The notes under the pieces were generated by a model. The model saw only the letters and a list, made by a program, of their open reading frames with translations, did no database searches and had not been told where the DNA came from. 64,000 nt of DNA from Gyrodactylus bullatarudis. Its lineage: Eukaryota; Platyhelminthes; Monogenea; Gyrodactylidea; Gyrodactylidae. The stretch lies in the NCBI GenBank assembly GCA_012064415.1, contig SSNU01000076.1, forward strand, positions 135,899 through 199,898. The letters run 5' to 3'. Each line of letters opens with the position of its first letter. Within the stretch, counting starts at the first letter, position 1. Positions 20,801 through 36,300 of this stretch are shown here, in pieces. The translations under genes and the position numbers were made by a program.

Positions 20801-23800
20801 AGTCCATTATTCTGTAATAGAATAAATCAATCTTTTTCACACCACTCTTTATCAAAATTAATATCTATTCAATTCTATTAGAAAATAACTTCAACCGGAG
20901 TGTTGAAGACAATTCGTCTGTTGAGATTACTCAGGGTAGCCAGAAGGATTCATCTCTACATGGAATACGGTGCAGCTGTTATGCTTCTTCTAATGGCAAC
21001 CTTTACCCTGGTTGCTCACTGGCTTGCATGTATTTTCTATGCTATCGCTTACGTTGAAAAAGATTCACTTCACGCAAGAGTATGTTTCTTATGAATAAAT
21101 ATATTAATTAAGATTATAGGAATAACTATTTTGAAACTCTTCTGAGAAATTAATGATAATTAATTTTTGGATTTAAACGATGCAATCAGTTCTACTTGAT
21201 TTAAAGACTTTTGAGATTTTAACATTTATTCACTTGTTGAAAATAATACAGGATGTTTAATATACAAGAAATCATTTGATGATATTGAATCTATTGATTC
21301 ATTATATAATAACTAAAAATAACTACATATATTATTTGTGTTTGAAAAATATAATAGATTGGTTGGATCGATACGCTAGCTAGAAGTGATGAAAATCATA
21401 AGAATATAACCCTTCAAATTTATCAACAAATGGATATTCAAAAGAAATACATCACAGCAATGTATTTCACAGTTACAACATTAACCAGTATTGGCTTTGG
21501 CAATGTCGCTGCTAACACAAATGCCGAGAAAATATTCACTATCATCTCAATGATGATTGGATGTTAGTTCTTTTAATAAAAATTACTTTTGAATTTATTC
21601 TTCAGATTGCCAAATATTGTAATGAGTCAGAGGATGAGTTATATTACACATATTATTAGATTTAAAGTGTGATCCATGATCATTAGAGCGGTCACAGGAT
21701 TGATTTTCCTTAAAAACATAGCATTTTATTAGCATACAAAAAATATTTCTACTTCTGAGTAAATTACAAAAATGATTTATTACGTTAGATAGAATATTAT
21801 GTGTCTTGACTTGTGATCACTGATCTAAGGATCTCTGAGAATAGGCCTTAAGACCGAGATTAAGAAGCTTTAGAAACTGTATGAACCAAATGAATTTTGG
21901 CCACCTGAATGATCACTGACCATATACACCTAAGAATCAACTTTTGATCACTCTCTCACTTTGAAATCAACAAAAAATTTCAACTCAAAGTTTAAAAAAT
22001 GGGAATTTGGCACTATTTAAAGGTTTCAAATTTGCCCTATTTTCCTTAAAAAATGAATTTTTATTCTCCTTATCGTGAAAGATCTAGATTCCTAAAAATC
22101 TTGATCAAATTCGATTTCTTGATGAAAAAATTAAGAATTTTGTAAAAATCATAAATTCCCATCTTCATCATATTTAGCTAGCTTTGATTTTAAAAATAAT
22201 AATTATCATTTATAGCCCTGATGAGTGCTGCCATATTCGGTAATGTAACATCAATCATGTTACGCCTGTCACAGCTAACTAAAGACTTTCATGAAAACTT
22301 GATTGGCGTCAAAGAATTCATAAAGTTTCATCATATCCCAAAGACATTGGCTCACAGAATAACGGAATCATTTCAGTCGTCTTGGGATTACACCAACGGC
22401 ATTGATATGAACAATGTTAGTTTTCAAATCAACAAATCAATAGAATTTCATTTTTTTTAGGTATTGCGAAGCTTTCCCGAATGCTTACAAGCAGATATTT
22501 GTCTTCATATGAATCGAAAGCTGTTGAAACGCTGCAAGGCCTTCCGAGGAGCTAGTGAAGGTAACTTTGAATTATAATTATTCTCTAACTACAAAAATTA
22601 TCACGTGAAGATACTTTGAACTTTCCACTGAACTCACCTGATCAATTTTCACATTGAACTTGGATTATTTTAGTCGATGAGTCATTTATTTTTTCAAGGT
22701 TGTCTACGGGCTCTCTCTATGAAATTCAAAGCAATAAATATACCGACTGGTGATACCCTGGTCCATTCAGGAGATATCGTTGAGTCTTTGTTCTTTGTTG
22801 CTAGAGGCTCTCTGGAAATTAGCTTACCTGAGACAATAACCCAACTATCAGCTCCTATAGTGATGGCTGTTCTTGGCAACGATGACACATTCGGAGATAA
22901 TCCACAGACAAACCTTAAGGAGTTGATGAATCAATCGATATATACCGTTAGAGCTACATCTTATACAACCCTGAATCGAATTTCCATGATAGATCTCAGT
23001 GAAATTCTATCAATATATCCTGAATGGTCGCCAAAGTTTCTTCAAAACTTTAACCTAACATTCAACTTATCCTCATCGAAGCCGTTGAAGAGTATTTTAG
23101 ATAGAACCGGCCAGAATAAGTTGATACCCCAGTGGATTCTGAAAGATTTAAACTCTGAAGAGAAAAAGAAACCTTCTGTAGAAGGTAAGCTGAATGATCA
23201 GAACGTTTTTTTAGAAATTATTTTATTGAAAAATAAATTTGTAGATAAATTAATCAAACAAATACTTGGTTGAATTTACATAATTTATTTGAAAAACTTT
23301 TGAAGAGGTTTCTTTTTATAGAAAAGGAACCCATCCGAGACATAAACCCATGGGAGGAGGTGGAACAAAAGCTGTCTTACATGCAGAGGTTAGTTTTACT
23401 TAAACCTATAACCAATAATTCAATAGACTAGGTTGCACTTTATCGATTAGACGATAATAATTTTATATTTAGGTTTTGAAAGTCTCATTTCTTTCAGCTT
23501 TGTTAAACATTGTCATTATTAGTTATAAATAGAATAATTGTCTTCAAAATTTAAGTTTCAGTCTAAAAACATGAAGAAAAAGAAGGCTCACTCATAATCT
23601 AGATTCCAAAAACATCTTGATAAATTTCGATTTTTTGATGAAAAAATTGAGATTTTTGTAAAAATCATTGATTCCCATCTTTATTCGCGAAGGTTGACAA
23701 TCACGGCATTGCAATTTTGAGTAATTTAAAGCTGTAAAATTTTCATAAATACGTTTTGTGGACATTAATCTCCTTTGGACATCATAGGGTTAAGCAGGTA

Positions 23801-23961
23801 TTGATTACAGGGAGTGCAGGATGTATTTCAATGAATGAAATAGAATTAATCTTTACTCTTGACACAGGACCCTCAAAAAGTGTGAATGTAATTTCGATAC
23901 TGCCATGATCAAGATGAACGAAACTCTCGGCAAACTTCGTCAGGTCTATGGACTTCAATGA
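17891..23961 (+). CDS. ERG-type voltage-gated potassium channel (KCNH2/6/7, seizure)
   Basis: Plasma-membrane delayed-rectifier K+ channel. Exons: 17891-18187, 18239-18466, 19942-20205, 20882-21079, 21358-21562, 22216-22415, 22461-22560, 22699-23184, 23322-23388 and 23868-23961; about 712 residues, phases all matching. S1 carries [13 protein letters not shown]4 carries [14 protein letters not shown]; the selectivity filter is SIGFGN; then come the S6 and C-linker (YTNGIDMN) and a cyclic-nucleotide-binding homology domain ([19 protein letters not shown]). The last exon ends in a short coiled coil ([15 protein letters not shown]). There is no N-terminal PAS domain, as in short ERG isoforms. Pore residues equivalent to hERG S620 and S631 are T and A, and Y652 is S. 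Exon 1 could instead end at 18181. Confidence 0.95.
18517..18855. repeat. TTAA-flanked MITE (piggyBac type), ERG intron 2
   Basis: Begins TTAATCCTTTCG and ends AAGGGTTAA, so TTAA duplications flank inverted CCCTTT-like ends. A second copy at 52996-53320 shares internal blocks such as AGATGGGAAATT and AAATCGACTTTCTT. No ORF. Probably mobilised by a piggyBac transposase. Confidence 0.7.
19059..19768. repeat. Inverted-repeat MITE, family of GATATGAAGTTGGGAATC, ERG intron 2
   Basis: The ends read ATTGATATGAAG..TTGGGAATC at left and GATTCCCAACTTCATATCAA at right, and much of the two halves is inverted. A truncated copy lies at 35502-36055, and shorter decayed pieces appear near 21945-22170, 23595-23685, 29435-29475 and 30330-30540. 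Confidence 0.75.
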
Positions 23962-25984
23962 AAAAAGTTTGCTTCTTTCACAGTAAAACAAACTTCTCAA
24001 CAAAGTATATAATAAATGACCAATTTTTTGTAGCATATACAGTGGGAGCCGAAACCACTTCGAGTCACCCATTTTTTAAAAAAACCTCTTTTTTGAGAGA
24101 ACCAATGAAATTCAGTCAAATTTTCATTAAAGAAATTCATCAATATAGAATTCTCTTCACACTCCATGACATGTCTTTGTTCATTAATTGATGATGATTT
24201 GTAAAAATGCGAGCAAAATTTATGATTTTCCAAAATGCAAAAATATACCTACTTTTAGCCATATTTTTGAGCATAACTTTGTTATTTGAGCACGTGAAAT
24301 CTTGGAAAATACTTCATTTTAAAGCTGAATAATTATTCGCGTAATGGTTGAGTTCAATTTTCTGTTTCATCATTGATCTGGATCTTAGGGAGCATTGACA
24401 TCTGATCTCAGATCTGCATTTTAAATCGAGAATAAAATAATGAAAAAGACATTTTGAAGGACTGTAAATGTTTATATTTAATCTTAAAATAAGTTGAATT
24501 AACAATTCTCTTTATTAATTGATTGAGATCATTTAAACAGATCATGAAGAATTTGGAAGTGGAGAAAATCACAAAAAACAGGTGATACGCCATCGTTAAT
24601 TAATTTGAGGATTCCATAATTTGTTAGAGCAGCACAATGATGAGTTATATTTTATGGGCGATAATCTACGTGAAACTATTCCCAATTTCTATCAAAATAT
24701 TTTCCAGAAAAGAAATTTTTTAAATCCCAAGACGAGCCGAAAGTTGCTGAAATGCAAAATTATTATTTTTAATTCCAAAAACTCATGGCTTCATTTCATG
24801 AGATTCAATGGGTAGATTTTTCCTGATGATCAGAGGCTCAAGAGTTGGAGGAGTTTAGTGAAAAGATGAGGTTGTTTTCAAATTAAATTATTATTTGTAA
24901 GATTATACAAGATTTTTCAAGTAATATAAAGATCATCATCACGATGGTGATAACAAGATAAAAATCTTTGAAATTATTATTTTTGAATGTTTCTTAATAA
25001 CGATCGCAATCATTCGAGTTAAAGACATGATGATTGAATTAATGAGAGAATAGTCCAATTGAATAATGCGCAGATCATACAAATATTAATTCGATGATGA
25101 GAAGACCTTTGATTAGTTAACAGGGAATAAATTCAAAAGAGAAGAGGGGGAGAATCGTAGACGCATGCAATTCATAGATTCGAGTTTTCTTTACTTGTTT
25201 TTTTCTAAGGCGCAATAATAATCATTATCATAGAGTGTACAATACCTGAATTTTTACGTAATGCAGATGGAGGAGGGATAATAAGAATATCAAAAAATAT
25301 GATGTCTATATCATTGTATCTGGCACAATTCCCAGCTAGTATTAGAAAAGTGGGAATATACTAAAATTGGTTGATCAGTGCACAGGAATTTTATGTGTAA
25401 CAAAAAAGGTTGAAATAATCATCATGTTTTTCTTGGTGGATAACAGAACTGGTTCATTAAGGGGTCAGTGTAGAGTAATATAGGCATCTTTTTTCTTGTT
25501 TTTTTATTCTGACTGACTGACTTGATTCGTGTTCTCTCTTCCCCTTTGAAAATAAAATAAATAAAAAAGGACCATCAAATTTAGTTGTGGTGCTGGTACT
25601 GTATTCGCATGTATCGGGGGGATGAGTATGCATTCAAGTTTAAAAACGTATAAAAAGATATGGATTTCTTCTTTAGTTAGTACAAGAATAAGATAGAGAG
25701 ATAGCAAAATGTGTGAAGATAACAAGAAGCTACACACAAGTGTAAAATGATAACAAAAAAACAGGAAAATCAAATCAATTATTATTATATAGGGGGTAAA
25801 CATTTTCGGGTTGCGATAATTAGCTTGGAAGTATGATATATATTCAGAGTGATAAATGATGATGTCTAAATTCATATCGATAGAAACTCAATGTGATTAA
25901 ATGTGGGCTGTGGGGGAGAAGGATTCCAAGTTTAAATACTCTGAATTAAAAAAAATACTCATGGGGTCTCACATTTAGCAATGA
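23962..25984. other. Gap between ERG and Rac 3' ends, no gene seen
   Basis: The genes converge here. Both strands are AT-rich with only short, low-complexity ORFs. The longest (25504-25875 minus) is hydrophobic, F/I/L-rich and biased in composition, with no recognisable family. I see no conserved exon or RNA gene; the stretch presumably includes the 3' untranslated regions. Confidence 0.6.
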
Positions 25985-27378
<1,394 letters not shown>

Positions 27379-30300
27379 ATGGATCTTAATTTTTTGGGTA
27401 TTTCAAAACTCGAAATACCCTGTAAGTCAATTGTCAACTTACTAAAGCCATATCTCGATCAAGTAAATTAAAAAAATATTATTCAGATCTTCCAATTTCA
27501 TTCCCTATATGAAGAGAATAAGTTTTTTGAAGATGATCTCTACACGTACAAGTTTATGGTGGGCCAAATACGAAATCTTGTTAAAAATTATTGCACTACA
27601 ATGGAAAAATGTGTTGCTGGTCATCAGGATCTCGAGTTTGAACTCTCTCGCGCTTCAGCAGAAAGTCAACTTGCTTTTCGTCAATTTTCCAGAGCAGCTG
27701 ATTTACTCTGTGAATACATCAAAGAGAATGCCAGAATCGACATTTACGATCCTCTTAAGACTTCCAAGCAAGATTTCAACAGTTGTGATCACCAAAGATT
27801 GATTAGATCATCAAAGCGTTTGACTCTCACCCTCATTCAGATTCTTTGCATTGCAGACAAAGTCTTGATAAAACAGTTAAATACTCTGAAATCAAAGATC
27901 CTGATGTGCATTCAAAGAATGATAAGAGAGAATACTTTTACTAGATTCATAAATTCCTTCTCAGATTTTGGCGCAGCAATGATAGAGTTTGGGAAATTAT
28001 CTGGAGAGCGACAGTCTGTGAGTGATTCTAATTAGAATATTGTCTTGAACGTTTTTTTACCACAATCTATGACTGATTAATGTCTGAATCTATGATAATG
28101 TCATGTTTTAATATATGTATCTAAACGTGTAGTTCAATTCTTTAGAATGAGTCTTTTATCCTCCGAACAAGGTGATTTGCCTCATTCTTGAAGGGACTTT
28201 AGTTGTTAATGAGTCTGCAGAGAAATTGAGAAGACAATCTCCTCTAATTCATAATGAATTATTCATTATAATTATCAATTTTCGATTTGATATTTCTGAC
28301 GAATACTTTGACCATTGAATAAGATGACTCTTTTGGAAAATTTGTCGAGATTCTTAGATTTAACAGAGTTGGTTGGATAAGCATGAGAAATCAGGAAATC
28401 TATTTATTATTTGGTTATTCAATTTTTTTGCTCATTCATTGAATTAGAATGATTTAATTTACATTTAATCTTTGAAGGATTTAACCTGTGAAGAGAAACG
28501 CTATAAACTGGGCATATGTCGAAGTATTTTGGAGAGGATAATACCCATTCTATTGGCCTGTTTCAAGGTAAGCAAGGAAGCATGTGTCTAGATATTTGAA
28601 TTTTGTAACAATATTTCGCCGAAAGAATGCACTCATGTTCATAACTTGTGCATGCTTGTCTTTCCATTAAGGATTCCCTGATCCAAATCCCAAAGTAACA
28701 TTATTTTCTTTATTTATTATGAACATTTTTATTTTGGAAAACGAAATAAATAAAATTATTAGTATTTTCCCTTAATGTAATACATGTTTTAAATACGTAC
28801 CTTGGGATTGTACGTGTTAAAGAGAGGTGGTGGCCAACTGAGATGAATTGTAAAATAACTCCAGTCACGTGGCCAATGTAGAATAATAAAATAATTATTC
28901 ATCATCATCATCATCATCAAAGAGAACGACACACTATCGAATCCCTCTACACACCTTGAGGATAATACTAGTCTTGTGAAAACGATTATTTCTTAACTAA
29001 ACCCTTGAAATGCATCACAATTTTAATTCCAACGGACTCTTTTGGCCATAATTTTGTTAATTTCTCTAAGTAGAAATTAGCGTTAAAATTTTTTAAATTT
29101 CTATTGGAATACAAATCAATGGGCTAGTTCTTTTATGAAAAATTTAATTTTTTCTAGCTCTGTCTGAGGTATTCTGAGAGTACCATTTCGAATCGTCTAC
29201 GTGGCCTCATGCTAGAGAATTTAAAGTTTTACATAAACGAGATTATCGACCTCAGCTCTTTCAAAATAACCCTGGAAGAAGTTCACATTAAGGATGGGGA
29301 AGATGATACACTTAAGAGACAAAGCGGCGATCCATCACACTTTTCGATCGAGAAAAATGAACTGAGTGAGTTAAATACACTTCGATCCAAATTTGACTAT
29401 CTTATCTCATTTTACATCATGAAAAACATCTTTTGATCAACCTTTCCCTTTGAAATCAGAAAAAATCAAATTATTTTTCAGTTAGTAAATGTAGGCTTCA
29501 TAATCTGAATTTTAGAATATTTTCATTATATTCGGGTTTTTGATCGATTTACATCGATAAGCCTTAGTTATACCCAATTTATGAATGGGTTAATTCCAAA
29601 AAACACCCTAAAAAAATTTGTTTTCCAAAAATAACCCCAAAAATTTCCAAATGAAAATACTTTTTAGAAATAACTAGAAATAATTTTATTCAACACTAAA
29701 TTTCATTACACTTTTTGCTATTGATTTTTTACGGCTTTTACATGGTCCTTTATTATTTTTTCTGTAACCTTCAAGTTCCGACTCCTTCAGATTCTCGACG
29801 TCACAGAGCATGATAATCTCCGAGTAAGCTTTGATTCGTTTAAATAAGTCGCTTGATTGTCTCCCTGAATCTGTCAAGACGAACTTTTTGAATTACCTTG
29901 ACCAAGTCAACACAACTTGCGCACAGAACTCCCGCAAGGAACACCGCCTTCAAATTGTCCATCGCAAAGAAGATATCTCATTTCCAGACGACTCAGAAAC
30001 TTACGTTTTCAATCTAAGTGATCAAAACCTCTCAACACCCGCCTCTAAGCCTGGGTCCGCATACCGAACAAAAGACTGTAAAACGTAAAATTGAATTCCT
30101 CAGAGATAACAAATATATATCTGATAAACAGGCATATAAACTCGAGCCACCAAGTTCAGGTGTGAGCCAGTTGTACCTACTCCTCTCATATACGAAATAA
30201 GAGTTGATATTTTCTTTTGGGTCATTCTTGGAAAAATATTTTCTTGGGTGGTTTTTTTGGAATTAATCCTTTATGAATAAAATTAATATAAAATCTTAAC

Positions 30301-33300
30301 GACCATTTTTGTTTTTCTTGTCTGAAACCTTAAAATCACCAAAAAATTTTCATTCAAAGTTTAAAAAATGGGAAAACCGCGCCAATTCGAAATTAAAAAT
30401 GTCTCTTAATTTTTCCAAAACCTTTTTATTCGAATTTCCTCTCTTTTGATCCAGTTTCCAAAAAATCTTGATCAAAAGAATGAGATTTATTTGATGGAAA
30501 AAAATGAAATTGGAATTTTTAAAATCAGGCAATTTTTTCTCTCCCTAAAGGATAAAATTGATTTCAAATCACGAGGAATCACAGAGAATCTCTATCAACC
30601 TATTCAATTTATCAACAGTTTTCTGTCATATTCTCTTGCTAGACATTAGTAAGATTTTCGGCTTACCATCAGTTGAAAATTATTTTCCCTTCCTGCTGAG
30701 GAGATAATTCCCACGTAGAGTTATGATTCTTATCCAAAATTTTGCTACGAGAAAAAGTTTTATTTAATTGGCGCACTTTAACTCTTTTCTGAAGTAGCGG
30801 GAATGGCCTTTTTTGACTTTTTTATGATGAAATTACATTTTAATTGATGATGAGACACTATTTTTGAAAAATTTAAAATATTTTTTTGTATTTTTATTAA
30901 CAATATTATTAATTGAGAAGAAAAAATTAGACTAAGAAATTAAAAGTAAGGGGTTTTCCCGATTTTGAAATTTCTGACTCGCCTAACTTCTCATTTGTTT
31001 TAAACTTATAGATGGAAGCTTCCTGAAGGGCTATGCGGTTGAATTTTAAAAACTCTCTGTTGGTTTTCTTGATTCATTACTTGAGAAAACCATATAAAAC
31101 GTTAAAATTTTTATAACATTCAATGTCAATAAACTCAACCAACCTTTTATAGGGTACATAGATGATTTTCCATTTTTTTAGCTTTATAAAACCTTGAACA
31201 ATTTTGAGATTAACTTGATCTTATAATTTTATCTCACATATTTTTATTCTGTTTACTTAGGTAAGTATTTTACAAGATTTCTTTTGTTAATTCACTACAG
31301 TAAAGTAAAAAAAACTTTTTCTGAACATTTTTGATCTTAATCCTTTCGGTGCTGAGACTATTTCACAATTTTTATAAAAACAAAAATTTAGCTATGAAGA
31401 TATTTGGCCAAAAATATTACTAATGCAAGTTCAAATTGTGGGCTTCAATTTAAACTTTAATTGATTCAAAAACCTATCAAACTGGTGAAGTTATGAAGGT
31501 TCAAAAAAATTGGAAAATGGACATATATGTCCATCGGCACCGAAAGGCTTAAGAAAGGTTATAGATATAATATTACTATTATTCATTAGCTATGTATATT
31601 ATACATTTTATAAAAATGTACAGAAAAAAAAAATTTTCAAATCAATAAAATCGAATCCATCAATTAAAGATTCTCCCCTTTTTGATGGGTACAAGGAATA
31701 TGCAATTCTGTTACAAGTCGGATGGATATCAATACTTTATGACATTTAAAATATTTTACATGCTAAAGCCTTCTTCCATGCTAACTGTTAATTGTCAAAA
31801 CGGATCTGTTTCACAAGACTATTTTTTTCCTCTTACATTTTCTCATAGGCTCTAGGCTTAAGCCTATGGTAACTTGTAAGAGATACAGTTTTGTACTTAT
31901 TTTGTAGATTATTATCAAAGGCTTCTCTTGTGTATTTCAAAAGTTTATTAAATCAGGTGATTAGATTGTGATTTACGATTGAATTCCTTTTTATACAAAT
32001 TCAATAGAAAAAAATGATTTTGTTGCTTAAAATATAAGAAAAATTAGTCACGTAATTGAGCAGATTTTTTGCTTTGTATCACAACCACAATTGTTTCGAA
32101 AAAATAATGTGTATTCTACAAGTATCTTACAAGTAAGGATTCACATCTTTTAAACTAAAAAAATGACAGCATTGACTTATTTAGTAATTTCCATTAAGAA
32201 AATAAATTTAATTAAAGGTCTGTTCTTAAAAATTAGTTTTTGAAATTCGACAGAAGTACATCATAAAGCATCTAAGCCAGCATTTTCAAAATTTGAAAAA
32301 TCCCCAGACGGATGAGTAATGGGCTTTTATATGAAATTCAAATGATTTTCATCAGACTTGCTAATGTCATTTATCTTCACTTTCTGAAACAAAGAAAATT
32401 TTTCTAACACTAAATAAAAAAATAGGCAATAATCAGGATTTATCATACACTGCTATGCTACATTTTTATAGAGAAAGTTATATACTTTTCCAGACAAGAC
32501 TAAAAAATATGACGTTATAATATTTATGAAATCATTAAATAGGTTTCGATTACATTGATTACTAAATTTGAATCAAATGATTCAAAAAAACTTCAAGTCT
32601 GAGCCAAATTTACATTTATTTCATGTAATACTTTCAGCTGAATGTTTTTGTTGATATATGTTCTTTAGGACCGAAATGTGACTATCATCTTGCATGCTTA
32701 ACATTTCACCCTCTCTATAATCTATTCAGAATAAAAGAATTTTGGAGTTTGATATCCAAGACAAAAAAGGAATTAGATAATGATGAAAAATTTATGTGTT
32801 GCAGTTAATAGGATGAATAATCTGTAATACATGGTCAAATTATAGCTAGCTAATATTATCTTTAGGTGATACCGCAACGATATTAGCCATATTTTTTTCA
32901 AAAAACCAGAATTAATCAAGAATCAGGATTCGAGATTTTTGAGGTAGTTTTATATTTTAAACTCACGTGTTGTATTTTCTCTAGAACTTTTAGTCTGAGG
33001 GAGTCTTTGTCTTTAACTTCCCTTTTGCTCCTTGCTTCTCACCAATGATTTATAGGTCGAGTATCTAATTCGTTAACCTATTAATAACTCAATAAAGTAT
33101 AACTAATTAGAATGAGTTTTAGATCAATTAGACTCATAATTAATCAGTTTCAAAGGAAGGATTAATTAGACTACTGGCTTCATCTGTAATCATTTTTCAT
33201 TATCAATACATCAAATTGGGTAAAGCATATGTAGTTAATTAAGTTTTATACCGTTGCCTCAGTCTAACAGAGGCTAATGAATTTTTACTACGTAAATCTC

Positions 33301-36300
33301 ATGAGTTGTAACTCTCGAGTATGCCCCCAGATGAATGCTTTTATTTGTAAAAGTCCTTAAGAAATCGTCTACCAGTAGACTCATACAATCCATATTCATG
33401 GCATCCAGTTTTAATACCATTTCTTTCAATTATCTCAAGCTTTTTGGAGTTTTTAAGATCAGATTGATGAACCAATCAGATTGAAGGTCCAGAAGCAGAA
33501 AAAAAGAATCAATTGCACATTAATTTTCGTTTTCAAACATCTTACTGAACACGTCCGAAGATTAAGCTTGAAATTCTCTTTCATTTGCAGAAAAAATTAC
33601 ATTTCTATCATTTATAATAAAAAAGTTACGGGTGTTTAAATTTTGACTAAAAATGAGCTCAATTTATTGAATAATGTTTCCAAAGTCGCTGATAGAATTC
33701 TATATTAATTTTTTTTGAAACAATTTGACCTTAAATAGACAATTTGTGACGGAAATGTAATGCATAATTAGTAAGAAACTTTAGCTCAACTTGTAAATTA
33801 GGAGAGAGGGTGACCATTAATTTTTCACTTTAAAATTTCGAAGTTTATTTTCCATAGTTTCCATACTTAATGAACGAATTTGATAGGGTTTAGTGGTACT
33901 GATCGAATCAGGAGAAAATTCTGTACAATTTGAGACCAAAAACTAGAAAAGTCACAAAATTTACCTAAAATATTAAAATTTAAATATATTTGTCCTACTT
34001 CTTAGTAGATTTCAAATACGAACTCTTATTTTTAGCTGGAAAATCGGGGGTGTGCACATTCTCACATTCTCCACAACACTCTTTTCAATCGATTGCCTAG
34101 TTGATTAATATTATTTTGTAAGATAATCTGCATAGAAATCTGGAGAAAGAATAGGTTTTTTCGAGAATGTTATGAATCCACTTTCAACAATGAATAATAC
34201 TATAACCATTCATTGCATATTGATTGGCATTTTCTGAAGCAGAAATGGAAATTTCCTCACGTATCATGTGCAACCGGCAGGGAAATTTTATTATTATCAT
34301 TAATTTAATCAGGAACATTGAAAAAAGAAAGTGGTTGTAAATTGGCATCTGCATAAAGTCATAGCAAGTCTTGGTTACTGAAAAATACTGTATAAACTAT
34401 AGTTCATGTTTCAAGATGTATTCTTCATTTCAACCATATGAAATACCCATGATCATTGATCAATATATAATATGGTTATACAATTAATTAATTAATTAAA
34501 ATAGTATGGCTTTATTATCCCAGCTCTCTAACTAAAAGCTTGTTGTTATGTGAACGTGTGAATTTACAAAATAATCAATGTTCATCATTGGTATTCAATA
34601 AATATTATATAATATCTTACCTTTGAGATCAAAATGGTAAAAGTTCAGTGTCTTGGTTTTTATCAATCTGTTTTTCAACCTTTACATTTTGTACCAAGCT
34701 TCGTAATTGCAAGTTAATTTTTTTCTAATTAACGTAATAACTATAGTCAAGGTCTATTTATTATGAAGATCCCATCAAAACCTAACTGATATGGAGTTAT
34801 CTCAATTTTTTCATCAAGAATTCGAATAAATTGAATGTCAGTTTTCAAATTGAATTTAGCGTCTAATTGTCTAAAAGACGACAATAAGATATGATCATTA
34901 TAGTTTTTATTTCTGAGATTGTAGGAGGAGGTAATAGATGAAGACGAGTTTATAAACTTTTTTATGATAAAAGCGCATCTTCTTCCCATCTCCATGTCCA
35001 GAGATCCTAATTTGATCAATATTTCTTTCATCTCCAATCTTCCACGATAGTAAGTTTTATTGAACCAAAACTTTCAATGATTTTTCACCCACTAACCTAT
35101 CGCTCTCTCCTTGCTGTTTAAACCATTTATTTTATCACTATGCAAAGAGAGGGTAAAAACAACTTTTCAGGGTTAGAGATTGTACACGTAGAATGATGCA
35201 CAAAGATGCGTATACATCAAAGTAGATGATTATTACAAGGATCAACAACATTGTTCGTATCATAATAAATGTTTTGGGATCAGTGTGCAATGCATGTAAA
35301 AGCAATATACATATGGTTTTCAGGTTGAACCTTTATCCTTGTACAAATACTGTACTAATGAATACATAATAATCTATTCATCATGATATACATATCTCTA
35401 TCTCGAAAGGTTCATCTGGTTCAAATATCGAGAAAATCTACAACCAGTCTCTATGCCCAAGAATCACATTTTGATCTCAACGAATTAAATGTATGTAGCT
35501 AATTGATATGAAGTTGGGAATCCATGATTTTTACAGAAATCTCGATTTTTTCATCGAGAATTCAAATTTGCTAAAGATTCTTTGGAATCCTACTCATGTT
35601 GCCCCCTTTTACCATTTGAAGAAAAGAATTCTGAAAAAAAATATTTTTATGAATAATATGGTCATTTTTCAAATTCCCATTTGGCACCAAAATCCCATTT
35701 TTTCGAACTTTGAGCTGAAATTTTTTATTGATTTGAGAGTGGGAGGCTGATCAAAAGAGTTTTTTTCAAGATCAGGATTGGAAAAGAAAATTAATTCAAC
35801 TGAATCTGATATTATGCATAATAACATTATCGTTTGGGAGCGGAATTTCGATTTTTTGATCATTTTCACTATTTGGTAATTTGACGGTGCTATTCAGCTT
35901 TCTTGTCTAATCTTTATCCTGAAAAAACTTTTTTGATCACTCTCCCACTTTCAAATCAATAAAATCTTTCAGCTGAAAGTTCGAAAAAATCGGATTTTTG
36001 CGCCAAATGAAATTTGAAAAATATTTTTCATAATTTTTTTCTTCAAATGTTAAAAGTCAGCAACATGACCGATTCTTGTAATACTGAGAAATTTGTTTCC
36101 CCCAACATTCTTCGATTAGTCCTTGGTGAACTGAGAGATAATCCGTTAGCATGTATGACGGTTCTTTCAGTCGAAATTATAACCACTCTTCATCTTGAGG
36201 TGTTTAACTGAATAAAGAGGTACTTTCAGGATTGAAAGATGAGTTTGAGTTTTGCGGTTTTTCACCTTTATTCTCATAGAATCTCGAGTAAAGATGAGAA

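Noticed and set aside
23782..24072. Open frame of 96 codons on the minus strand
   Set aside because: It overlaps the last coding exon of the ERG channel, whose plus-strand frame joins in phase and ends at 23961.
25504..25875. 123-codon membrane-like ORF on the minus strand
   Set aside because: Low-complexity, F/I/L-rich translation of AT-rich DNA with no family match and no splice or promoter context.
28895..28918. (CAT)n / (ATC)n tract
   Set aside because: A short trinucleotide microsatellite in a catulin intron, with no sign of function.
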